DNA from: CAYUUR01 sp964510235
GTDB taxonomy: Bacteria; Patescibacteriota; Saccharimonadia; Saccharimonadales; CAYUUR01
Direction of reading: 5' to 3'
Assembly (NCBI GenBank): GCA_964510235.1
Contig: CAZEBF010000018.1
Location: 1-19,133 of the forward strand
Length of the DNA stretch: 19,133 nucleotides
Shown: positions 7,730-15,197 of the stretch, in pieces
How the letters are laid out: the number at the start of each line of letters is the position of its first letter
How positions within the stretch are numbered: the first letter of the stretch is position 1
The notes under the pieces: generated by a model
Seen by the model: the letters and a program-made list of their open reading frames with translations, nothing else
Told to the model about the DNA's origin: nothing
Database searches by the model: none
Program-made: the position numbers and the translations under genes

Positions 7730-9448
7730 GTGAAAAAACGACTCAGGCAAATGGCGCGTCAAAACAGGCAGTTTTTACTCTATTCAATTATTGGGCTGAG
7801 CGGGATAACGATAGACATAGTTGTCTTCTTACTTCTGCGAAGCATCTTATCTCTTGACCCCGTCATCGCCACCATCGTTTCTACCTCATGCGGTATCACC
7901 AATAACTTCTTTCTTAATCGCCGGTACAACTTTAAGAGATCAGACCATACGCTCGGTCGTTTCTTTTCATTCTATACGGTGGGGCTCATTGGTATACTCG
8001 CGAGTGTCATTAGTCTTGTCGTTTTCTCAGATCTATTTGGTATAAATGCGACTATCGTTAAACTTTGTTCGATGCCGGTAATTGTAATTGGGCAGTATGC
8101 GTTAAACAAGTTTATAAGCTTTTCAGATAACGACCTGTCACCCGGAAACATATACAGAATCATAGTAAGGAACAAGCTGCTACTTGTGATGAACGCTGTT
8201 TTCATCACTGTATGCCTGCTCCTCGCACGGTCAATCCCACTTACAACTAACACGTTTGGTGCCCCCGATGAATACATGCACTATGGAAAGAATGTGCAGT
8301 TCATTATTGAAAACCAGCGATTACCCGTGTCTGGAAAAGATGACGTGGATAGCCTGTCTACGTGCCGGAACAATCAGTACGGGCGCATACCTTGTCTTTA
8401 TTCCTATCAAATAAATCCTGCACTCAACTATGTAACAAGCGCCACAACGGCTACGATTGCTCATATGCTTGGCCAGTCGTACCTAGTGGGCGCGAGAGTA
8501 GCTTCTTTATTGTGGGGACTTATTTTTATAAACATGACATATTTGACTGCAAGACTGTTTCTGAGTCGCAAACGTTCGTTGGTTATAATGGCGATTGTTG
8601 GATTCATTCCTCAAGTAGTCTTTATCTCAAGTTATGTTAACCAAGACATCCATTCGCTTGCCATCGCCTCACTGCTCGTATACTTTTCACTACAGTATCT
8701 TAATAGACAACAGGTCAGTGCCAGAATACCTTTTTACACCTCTTTTGGTTTACTTTTTGCCGCAAAGTACAACTACTTTATTATTGCGATCGTGCCTGCA
8801 CTCCTGTTATTGAATAAACTTGTGAGGCTAGGTCGTCGCACTGTTATCGTAGATGTTGGCTTTATGTTTCTATCTTCATTACTGCTATCCGGGTTTTGGT
8901 ATATAAGAAACCTGATCTTGTACAGCGATCCACTTGGGCAACGGTTTGTGGTGAACGAAATGGCTAAGTACCATCCCTTAGGTACAACAACGCCTTTTTT
9001 TGAAATCGGCTCATACATACAACTCTTTCATTACAACTTTTTTAACGCGCTTTTTGTTTCTTTTTTTGCAAACTTCGGCTACCTATACATTCAACTCTCT
9101 AACGAGTACTACACAATTATCAAGGCAGTGCTGATCACGGTGTTTCTAGCCTTGCTCTATTACGGCAATAATAAATCTAGAAAACTATTGCTTGCGACGT
9201 TGGCATTCACCGGGCTGGCAATTGCACAAGTTGTATACAACAGCTTTAGTTATGATTATCAGCCACAAGGCAGGTACCTTTTTGTTATACTACCCGTTAT
9301 GGTGGTAGCAGTTTCGTACGCCTTGGGGCAGATAGCGCGTACAAAGTTGCAAGTTGTCTCTGTGTTACTGATTGTCTTGTTGTCGACAAGCGTACTCGTC
9401 TGGGTGGAATCAGCAACAGTACTTATTAAAGCTCTTGGGAGAGTGTAA
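7730..9448 (+). CDS. GtrA-like flippase domain fused to a DUF2142-like GT-C membrane glycosyltransferase
   Basis: A 572-residue polytopic membrane protein made of two parts. Residues 12-135 are a GtrA-like domain of four membrane helices with the internally repeated signatures NNFFLNRRYNF (58-68) and ALNKFISF (124-131); GtrA proteins are thought to flip polyprenyl-phosphate-linked sugars. Residues of about 145-565 form a multi-helix GT-C region with the extracytoplasmic acidic motif APDEYMHY (178-185), GFIPQVVFISSYVNQDIHSL (291-310) and YQPQGRYLFVILPV (510-523), all typical of DUF2142/PMT-like enzymes. The GTG start at 7730 follows the previous stop by 18 bp; ATG 7751 is possible but has an AGG only 3 nt upstream. 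GTG is preferred. Directly downstream is a GtrB-like enzyme that would supply the lipid-linked sugar. Confidence 0.88.
   Translation: MKKRLRQMARQNRQFLLYSIIGLSGITIDIVVFLLLRSILSLDPVIATIVSTSCGITNNFFLNRRYNFKRSDHTLGRFFSFYTVGLIGILASVISLVVFSDLFGINATIVKLCSMPVIVIGQYALNKFISFSDNDLSPGNIYRIIVRNKLLLVMNAVFITVCLLLARSIPLTTNTFGAPDEYMHYGKNVQFIIENQRLPVSGKDDVDSLSTCRNNQYGRIPCLYSYQINPALNYVTSATTATIAHMLGQSYLVGARVASLLWGLIFINMTYLTARLFLSRKRSLVIMAIVGFIPQVVFISSYVNQDIHSLAIASLLVYFSLQYLNRQQVSARIPFYTSFGLLFAAKYNYFIIAIVPALLLLNKLVRLGRRTVIVDVGFMFLSSLLLSGFWYIRNLILYSDPLGQRFVVNEMAKYHPLGTTTPFFEIGSYIQLFHYNFFNALFVSFFANFGYLYIQLSNEYYTIIKAVLITVFLALLYYGNNKSRKLLLATLAFTGLAIAQVVYNSFSYDYQPQGRYLFVILPVMVVAVSYALGQIARTKLQVVSVLLIVLLSTSVLVWVESATVLIKALGRV
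9437..9441 (+). promoter_or_regulatory. ribosome binding site supporting the GTG start at 9451
   Basis: GGGAG lies inside the last codons of the upstream gene, 9 nt before GTG 9451. No ATG in this frame fits better, so it decides in favour of the GTG start. Confidence 0.6.
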
Positions 9449-9450
9449 GT

Positions 9451-10398
9451 GTGAAAAAGAATAAGCAAACTATAAGTTACGTTCTGCCAGTTTATAACGA
9501 AGAAGAAGGCATCGACGCTTTCTATACAGAGCTGTGTAAGACGGTGAAAAAAATACCATACGAAGTTGAGATGATTTTTGTTAACGACGGAAGCCGCGAT
9601 AACTCACTTAAGAAACTAACAGCCATGTATAAGAAGGATAAGCGTGTAGTGATCGTTAACTTTTCTCGTAATTTTGGTCACCAAATCGCGTTGACTGCCG
9701 GGCTCGATATCGCACAAGGTGACGCGGTAATTATAATGGATACCGACCTACAAGATCCGCCAAATGTAAGCCTACAACTCATCAAACAATGGGAAAAAGG
9801 CAAGGATGTCGTGTACGCACAAAGAAGAAAGCGTATCGACGGGATTCTTAAAAAAACAGCAATCTACATTTACTATAGAGGGCTACAAAAGCTAACGGAT
9901 TTTGATATCCCTTTGGACACAGGAGATTTTAGGCTTATTGATAAAAAGGTGCTAATTGAGCTAAGAAAATTCAAAGAGAAACATCCATATATTCGCGGAC
10001 TAGTTTCCTACATAGGCTTTAATCAAGCAGCAGTAACTTATGATCGTGACGGCCGTTTTGCAGGAGAAACGAAATACCCGTTAAGTAAACTTATTAAGCT
10101 TGCATCCGACGGTATTACTGGTTTCTCAACGGTTCCCTTGCAACTAATTACGCAACTCGGCTTTATGCTGGCCGGGGTAAGTGCTTTAGGAATTGTATAT
10201 GTACTCATAACCAGAATATTCTATGCTGAACTCACCCTCCCGGGTTGGGCAGTAATGATGATTGCAATGTTCTTTATGAGTGGGATGCAGTTTATAATTC
10301 TTGGAGTTATCGGCACATATATCGGTCGAATTTACGCTCAGGTACAGGGAAGACCACTGTATATTATCGAAAATATCATAAGAAAGAAGAATTTTTGA
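9451..10398 (+). CDS. GtrB-like polyprenyl-phosphate glycosyltransferase (GT2 with two C-terminal membrane helices)
   Basis: A 315-residue enzyme expected to move a sugar from a nucleotide donor onto a polyprenyl phosphate at the inner face of the membrane. Motifs: ISYVLPVYNEEEG (8-20), FVNDGSRDNS (43-52), NFSRNFGHQIALTAG (70-84), the metal-binding DTDLQDPP (97-104), LDTGDFRLIDK (155-165), and DGRFAGETKYPLSKL (200-214), which fits the basic acceptor loop of GtrB/DPM1-type enzymes. Two hydrophobic hairpin regions lie at about 228-256 and 264-293. Length and layout match GtrB, ArnC and CsbB relatives. It begins two bases after the stop of the GtrA-fusion gene, strongly suggesting that they act together. 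Its stop overlaps the next gene's TTG start (TTGA). Confidence 0.93.
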   Translation: MKKNKQTISYVLPVYNEEEGIDAFYTELCKTVKKIPYEVEMIFVNDGSRDNSLKKLTAMYKKDKRVVIVNFSRNFGHQIALTAGLDIAQGDAVIIMDTDLQDPPNVSLQLIKQWEKGKDVVYAQRRKRIDGILKKTAIYIYYRGLQKLTDFDIPLDTGDFRLIDKKVLIELRKFKEKHPYIRGLVSYIGFNQAAVTYDRDGRFAGETKYPLSKLIKLASDGITGFSTVPLQLITQLGFMLAGVSALGIVYVLITRIFYAELTLPGWAVMMIAMFFMSGMQFIILGVIGTYIGRIYAQVQGRPLYIIENIIRKKNF

Positions 10399-11672
10399 AG
10401 CATCAAAAAATTGCAATAATTGGTGCAGGCGCGACGGGACTAGCTGCTGCATATAAGCTTTCAAAAGAAGGTCATCGAATCACTGTGTTTGAAAAAAATG
10501 ATGAGATTGCAGGTCTAGCAGCTTCGATAGAAGTGCAAGGCACAAAGCTAGAACGGTACTATCATCACCTATTCTCAACCGATAAGGAGTTTATTTCGGT
10601 TGTTAATGAGCTCGGTCTAGAAGATAATCTATATTTTGTACGGCCGCCAACGGGGATCTATTATAAAAACAAGCAACACCCATTCGGGACGCCATTCGAA
10701 ATGCTTCGGTTTTCACCAATCCCTTTCATTGATAGATTACGTTTTGCAATTGTTAGCGGATATTTACGTGCGAGGAAGCATTATAGAAAACTTGCTCCCA
10801 AAAATGCACTCGTATGGTCACGCCATTTCATGGGTGAAAGAACAACGAAAGTCATATGGGAGCCACTACTACGTAATAAGTTTGGTTCGCATGCTGACAG
10901 TATATCGATGGCATGGTTATGGGCTCGCGTGCATATACGTACCTTTAAACTAGGCTATATGAAGGGTGGGTTTGACCAAGTATATGAAGCAATGGCAAAA
11001 AAGATAACTGATAATGGTGGAGAAATTCTTACAAGGCAAGATATCCAAAGTATTAATCAGAAGAATAAGAACTCGCCAGTAATCATACGTTTTAGTAATG
11101 GTAAAACCAAAAGATTTGACAAGTTAATCGCGACAGTGCCGCAACCAGTATTTGCTCGAATGGTTGGTGCGCCGTACGATGATGAAGTATGGAAGGCTCA
11201 ATATTTAGGTGCAACATGTTTCGTGCTTGAAACAAAAAAGAGCCTAACACCTTATTACTGGCTGAACATTAATGAGCCAAACTTTCCTTTCCTCGCAATT
11301 ATTGAGCAAACACGCTTTCTTGATCCTAAGCATTATGGCGGTAGACACATAGTGTATATTGGTAACTATGTAAGTACAGACGACAAGAGATACAATACAG
11401 ATCCAAAGGAGTTACTCAAATCTTACCTGCCCTACATACAAAAAGTAAGCCCAAAGTTTAAGGAGTCTGACATACTTCAATGGCACTTTTCGAAAGCGCC
11501 TTTCGCGCAGCCAATTGTTACACCGTCCTACCACGAGACAATACCCAAGCATACCACATCGTTACCTGGGGTTTGGTTGGCTACTATGAGCCAGGTATAT
11601 CCAATCGATCGTGGGCAAAACTATGCCTTTAAAATGGGATTTGAAGTTGCTGATCTAGCAACAAAAGAATGA
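10395..11672 (+). CDS. FAD-dependent oxidoreductase (amine oxidase / protoporphyrinogen-oxidase-like fold), TTG start
   Basis: A 425-residue flavoprotein. The dinucleotide-binding start is KIAIIGAGATGLAAAYKL (5-22), with the acidic residue E33 in VFEK at the end of strand 2 and a C-terminal FAD-contact segment DRGQNYAFKMGFEVADL (405-421). It resembles the NAD(P)/FAD-dependent oxidoreductase group that includes amine oxidases, desaturases and UDP-galactopyranose-mutase relatives. The frame is open from 10245, but translation probably starts at TTG 10395. That start gives the flavin motif its normal N-terminal position, overlaps the GtrB stop by 4 nt and has a purine-rich AGAAAGAAGAA upstream. 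Co-transcription with GtrA/GtrB/GT-C genes suggests it acts on a lipid-linked sugar or the carrier; the substrate is unknown and that link is inference. It ends 3 bp before a convergent gene. Confidence 0.85.
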   Translation: MKHQKIAIIGAGATGLAAAYKLSKEGHRITVFEKNDEIAGLAASIEVQGTKLERYYHHLFSTDKEFISVVNELGLEDNLYFVRPPTGIYYKNKQHPFGTPFEMLRFSPIPFIDRLRFAIVSGYLRARKHYRKLAPKNALVWSRHFMGERTTKVIWEPLLRNKFGSHADSISMAWLWARVHIRTFKLGYMKGGFDQVYEAMAKKITDNGGEILTRQDIQSINQKNKNSPVIIRFSNGKTKRFDKLIATVPQPVFARMVGAPYDDEVWKAQYLGATCFVLETKKSLTPYYWLNINEPNFPFLAIIEQTRFLDPKHYGGRHIVYIGNYVSTDDKRYNTDPKELLKSYLPYIQKVSPKFKESDILQWHFSKAPFAQPIVTPSYHETIPKHTTSLPGVWLATMSQVYPIDRGQNYAFKMGFEVADLATKE

Positions 11673-11675
11673 GAC

Positions 11676-14549
11676 TTACTGGATGACTGTTCCGTTAGGA
11701 ATAAGCGTCATAACAGTACCATGTAGATATGTCTGAGGTATGCCTTTATATGTAGTATTGAGCAAAGCGCCATTCAGTATCCAGCGCTTTTGGCCCCCCT
11801 CTAACCAATAGATCTTTCCGTCATCATCTCGTATTAAGCGAGTGGCTCCACGCCGAACGCCAAAGATATCAAAAACTTCTTGAGATACATGAGTAACAGA
11901 GTTCGTAACAGAAGCGTATGCAGTGACCGATGGCCCATCTGGAAGACTCAAGCCCTCACCGAAACTCACAAGCTTAAGTGCACCACCCGGAGACTGCAGT
12001 AGTAGTGACTGGGTGGAGGACACAGTTGGTATGAGGTCGAGCGCCTCTGGTGACATTAGGGTTAGTTCGTATCGTTGGGAGATGTAACCAAGATTGAGTG
12101 CATGAGCGGTTGAGGGGAGTTGGATCTTACCGTTTTGCGTAACGAGCCACAGGCGAGTGTCAGATGGTGTTGAGCTTCTGAGTAGGTGACTGCCATCTGG
12201 CATATTGGAGGGAAGGTTATCCTTTGTGAGTGTGGTGACATTTGAACCCGAGATTAGGGCTGAACTTGATGATGCTAGTTTTGTCTTCTTCCCGTTCAAT
12301 ATTCCATACGTTTGGCCGTTAATTTTGATAAATGGCTTCATAGAGGTTCCACTAGCAGCGAAACGATTAAGTGTGCTAGGTATAATCTCTGTGCTTTGAC
12401 TAAGCGCCCAGCTTTGTACGTGGTTTGAAGGAATAGGGTAACGTAAGGCATTGTCGAGATAGTAGTAGTCTGAGCCGTCATTCACAATTACTGGTGCAAC
12501 ACCACCGTCATCTAAGTACGCGAATAAACCATCCTTTACGCTTACGTTAGAATTACCATTCCAAGCACTCTGAAGGTTTGTGTTTGTAAGTGCATATCGT
12601 CTTCCGTTTTGCGCAACAAAAAGTTTTCCATTTGTTTCGTTTCTTCCCACTGCATGATTAATCGCGTCACCTTCAGGAAATGCGTCTAAGAAGTTATTGG
12701 CGTAAAGCACAACATTTGTACTAGGTTTTGCCCATTCGTCGATTGCCGTTTGATTAGGGAGGTAGTGTCTCTTTCCTTCGCCCATAATATAGTACCGGTT
12801 TGGTGAGGCGGTTCGTGCAAGCGGTGTAAGGTTATCGCTTGTTGTAATCTGTGAAAGAAAAGCTGAGCTTACGCTCGTTATATTATTACTATACCCCCAC
12901 ACTCGAGCAAGCTTCGCCGTATCGATATAATGCTTCTTCCCGTTTTCAATAAGGAACCATTGACCTGTTGAGGTGCTGCTTGCAAAATGGCTGATCGTTT
13001 TTACTCCTAGAAGTCTTTGTAAGCGACCGTCGATATAAGTGTAGCTTGTAGCAGAGGGTTTGTAGTGATCAACAAGAGCCGTGTTGGTGTTTGTCCACAA
13101 GAAACCTTGGTCAACAAAGAACTTTGAAGACCCGTTTGATACATAAGTATTGGCAGGTCCACCGTTGGGATAGGTATTGATAAATGCATCTGTGAGGCGA
13201 GTAGAATTAGTGGTGCATCCCCATGCTTGCTGCTGATCGGTCGAAGCCGAGAGCTTATGAACTGTGTTAATCACCCATGCGCTTGCTGGATTTGAATTAG
13301 ATCGTGCACAGTGACCAAGCCAATCTCCATCAGTAAGGAATGACGTTAGGCCGGTTACGGTAATCGCACTGTTAATATCTTGTCCCCACAGCTCTAAGTA
13401 ACGACTGTCACGTATGTAGTGTCGCTCTCCGCCGTCGACAAGAAATATATTCCCGTACTTGTCTCTGAGTAGTCTATTGGCTGGGCTGCCGTATGTTCGG
13501 GATGTAATAAAACTGATATCAACTGTCACTGGTTCTATATCATCAATACCCCAATCCACCAAAGTTTGCTGATTAGGAATGTAATGCACAGCGTTGTTAG
13601 TGGCAATAAAGTATCGGCCATCAATAGGGTGTCTAATTATTGACCAATATGTGTCTGAGTTTGTCGTAGGACCAAACCAGTCATTGTACATTCTCCAGAA
13701 ATTCCTGTTTCCGTACGCACTACAGCTATCGCCGGTTCCATACAGATTAGCGAGAGCTGCTGCATTAGGCTGGTAGGGAGTGTAGTTATACAGTGCTGCA
13801 GTGGCTGCGTTCTGCATGGTTATATGGGTACCCCCACAACTTGGCGCGTTTGCCTGATATGCAACAAAGCTTCGTCTGCCGACAGCATAGTTAAAGACAT
13901 CTGCACGGGCTCTGTAATTCTTGAATTGCTTAGCAGCATTGTACACCTGGTTAAAGAATCCATAGTATTCAGAATCACACGCGGCGGTATCTGGGCAGCC
14001 ATAGCCGGTAGCAGCGCGATACTGGATGGGCCACGGCCAATCATCACTAATAAGTGATTGTTCCTTTTGTAGTAGAACGAGTATGACTTTTGTATCAACT
14101 CCACACGCATTCGAAACATCAGTAATAATTTGAGCAGCAGATCGATTTGTCTTTGATGCCATTGCACTACACAGGCCTGATGAAAGAGGAGTGGCAGGTG
14201 TGTTCTGTTTAAAGTCTTTTAAACAAATATACGGTGGAGCAACCCCGTTTGCGCGCCCCCAGTCAGCTCGAGTAGCGTAGCCCGAGCGTCCAGATGGTTT
14301 TGTTCCGTTGGTATCACAAGACGGGACTTTTGTGTTGAGAAAGTTTTGAACACTTGTAGAAGACATGCTTGACTGTCGATAAAATGACGAGTCATCAATG
14401 ATTCTGGCTCGATCGAAATCACTACCACGTAGAGCTGATATGGTGACTGTTACTATGAGCGCAGTGAGAGCAAGCGATACAATCATTGCTGCGAGCAGTA
14501 TAAGTTGTGAAGCGGTTATTCTACGTAGTGTTTTCATACTAAATGTCAC
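11676..14549 (-). CDS. large secreted/anchored surface protein: lytic-transglycosylase-like domain plus about twelve 55-residue repeats
   Basis: A 957-residue protein. Residues 14-38 form one strong hydrophobic signal or anchor segment behind a basic KTLRR. Residues of about 140-290 resemble a lysozyme/lytic-transglycosylase-like fold: VDTKVILVLLQKEQSLI (151-167) places E163 as the candidate catalytic acid, followed by ATGYGCP, YYGFFNQVYNAAKQF and several cysteines. From 311 to about 930 there are about twelve copies of a unit whose core reads like GNIFLVDGGERHYI, then about eight residues and L-x-x-W-G, with starts near 311, 366, 423, 475, 529, 584, 641, 694, 738, 798, 848 and 911. The GTG at 14549 overlaps the upstream stop (GTGA); ATG 14537, four codons in, is an alternative because the AAGGA site sits 2 nt from GTG and 13 from ATG. 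Whether the enzyme is active, and what the repeats bind, is unknown. Confidence 0.88.
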   Translation of the reverse strand: MTFSMKTLRRITASQLILLAAMIVSLALTALIVTVTISALRGSDFDRARIIDDSSFYRQSSMSSTSVQNFLNTKVPSCDTNGTKPSGRSGYATRADWGRANGVAPPYICLKDFKQNTPATPLSSGLCSAMASKTNRSAAQIITDVSNACGVDTKVILVLLQKEQSLISDDWPWPIQYRAATGYGCPDTAACDSEYYGFFNQVYNAAKQFKNYRARADVFNYAVGRRSFVAYQANAPSCGGTHITMQNAATAALYNYTPYQPNAAALANLYGTGDSCSAYGNRNFWRMYNDWFGPTTNSDTYWSIIRHPIDGRYFIATNNAVHYIPNQQTLVDWGIDDIEPVTVDISFITSRTYGSPANRLLRDKYGNIFLVDGGERHYIRDSRYLELWGQDINSAITVTGLTSFLTDGDWLGHCARSNSNPASAWVINTVHKLSASTDQQQAWGCTTNSTRLTDAFINTYPNGGPANTYVSNGSSKFFVDQGFLWTNTNTALVDHYKPSATSYTYIDGRLQRLLGVKTISHFASSTSTGQWFLIENGKKHYIDTAKLARVWGYSNNITSVSSAFLSQITTSDNLTPLARTASPNRYYIMGEGKRHYLPNQTAIDEWAKPSTNVVLYANNFLDAFPEGDAINHAVGRNETNGKLFVAQNGRRYALTNTNLQSAWNGNSNVSVKDGLFAYLDDGGVAPVIVNDGSDYYYLDNALRYPIPSNHVQSWALSQSTEIIPSTLNRFAASGTSMKPFIKINGQTYGILNGKKTKLASSSSALISGSNVTTLTKDNLPSNMPDGSHLLRSSTPSDTRLWLVTQNGKIQLPSTAHALNLGYISQRYELTLMSPEALDLIPTVSSTQSLLLQSPGGALKLVSFGEGLSLPDGPSVTAYASVTNSVTHVSQEVFDIFGVRRGATRLIRDDDGKIYWLEGGQKRWILNGALLNTTYKGIPQTYLHGTVMTLIPNGTVIQ
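11760..13619 (-). repeat. protein-level tandem repeat region, about twelve diverged units of about 55 codons
   Basis: The DNA is not obviously repetitive, but the translation shows a recurring unit: two hydrophobic residues in a short strand, a turn rich in G/N/D, an R/K-H-Y-I type strand, then L-x-x-W-G. Spacings between successive cores are roughly 55, 57, 52, 54, 55, 57, 53, 44, 60, 50 and 63 residues. The clearest copies are GRYFIATNNAVHYIPNQQTL, GNIFLVDGGERHYIRDSRYL, GQWFLIENGKKHYIDTAKL, NRYYIMGEGKRHYLPNQTA and GKLFVAQNGRRYALTNTNL. Regular short beta units of this length suggest beta-propeller blades or a beta-solenoid; that is inference. Confidence 0.75.
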
Positions 14550-15094
14550 ATTCCTTGAACAATGCTTTCATTGGATTCACCCTGTTTTGGCCCCGAAGAG
14601 TATTTAAACGACACTGTCCAGTCTGTGCCAGATAATGCGCTTCTTTCCAGTGTAATTCCACAGTTAGTAGTTGAGGCGTTGGCGATGCTAGATGTTGTAC
14701 GGGCAAAAGTTTCACCAGATTTACGGAATATAAATACGCAGTCCTTATCGTTTTCTACGATACCAGACACGAACCCTCTAACAACTATCTGTGACCCTTC
14801 CACAGAAGCGCTGGTTATTGTAGGACTCAGAGTGTTTTTGTCGGCTGAGTCGTTATTCTGGCTCTCCACTATCTCGTTCTTTCTCTGATCTGCTTCTTGA
14901 AGCTCTGTTTCTGTTGGCGGACCATAGTTTATTCCGCTTTCGGCCGGTTTGTCGGTTGCATCGTTGGCTGACGGCTGATTATTTCTATAAATCAGCAGCG
15001 CCCCCCCTACCAAAAGTGCCACTAGCGGAAGCAGTAATACTATGACTATCTTTTTGTTGTTTGTTTTCTTCATCACCAGTGTATATTTTAGCAT
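14546..15094 (-). CDS. small membrane-anchored extracytoplasmic protein of unknown function
   Basis: A protein of 182 residues if started at ATG 15094, or 175 from ATG 15073. A short basic head (KKTNNKK) is followed by a single membrane helix at about 15-36, a low-complexity N/D/E/S/P-rich linker (37-90), and a compact domain (about 90-178) of alternating beta-like strands with two cysteines (C119, C145) that could form a disulphide outside the cell. The strands SQIVVRGFVSG and DWTVSFKYSSG give an Ig-like beta-sandwich feel. No family was recognised. Its stop overlaps the start of the 957-residue surface protein by 4 nt (GTGA), so the two are surely co-translated and may form a surface complex. 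Neither start has a clear ribosome site, and promoter-like boxes close upstream make leaderless translation possible. Confidence 0.8.
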   Translation of the reverse strand: MLKYTLVMKKTNNKKIVIVLLLPLVALLVGGALLIYRNNQPSANDATDKPAESGINYGPPTETELQEADQRKNEIVESQNNDSADKNTLSPTITSASVEGSQIVVRGFVSGIVENDKDCVFIFRKSGETFARTTSSIANASTTNCGITLERSALSGTDWTVSFKYSSGPKQGESNESIVQGM

Positions 15095-15131
15095 GACCAG
15101 TATCTATATCAAAGTTATATACTGGTTTCAA
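15085..15131 (-). promoter_or_regulatory. candidate overlapping promoters for the surface-protein operon
   Basis: Two sigma-70-like arrangements are visible on the minus strand. The first has -35 TTGAAA (15131-15126), a 17-nt spacer and -10 TATAGA (15108-15103), ending 8 nt before ATG 15094. The second has -35 TTGATA (15112-15107), a 16-nt spacer and -10 TAAAAT (15090-15085), ending 11 nt before ATG 15073. Each would give an almost leaderless transcript for its own start codon. Which one is used decides the true N-terminus. Confidence 0.45.
15096..15126. promoter_or_regulatory. inverted repeat, candidate operator in the divergent promoter region
   Basis: Perfect 8-bp arms ACCAGTAT (15096-15103) and ATACTGGT (15119-15126) are separated by 15 bp. 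A third half-site, ACCAGT, lies at 15075-15080, exactly 21 bp (two helical turns) from the first. The arms overlap the candidate minus-strand -10 and -35 boxes, a normal place for a dimeric repressor. No adjacent regulator gene is visible, so the binder is unknown. Confidence 0.45.
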
Positions 15132-15183
15132 AAATACAGCAATGACCGTGTTTGCGTAATTAGCGTTTGCTGAAGTATTCAAA

Positions 15184-15189
15184 TATAAT
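15184..15189 (+). promoter_or_regulatory. candidate -10 box for the GT-C gene, near-leaderless
   Basis: A perfect TATAAT ends 8 nt before ATG 15198, so transcription would start within a base or two of the start codon. No ribosome-binding site is seen before that ATG, which fits leaderless translation. No convincing -35 hexamer is present at 17-18 nt spacing. Confidence 0.45.
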
Positions 15190-15197
15190 GAACAGCC

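Noticed and set aside
11646..11662. Hairpin GTTGCT-GATCT-AGCAAC as a terminator between convergent genes
   Set aside because: The stem is only 6-7 bp, lies inside coding sequence and has no T-run on either strand, so it does not qualify as an intrinsic terminator.
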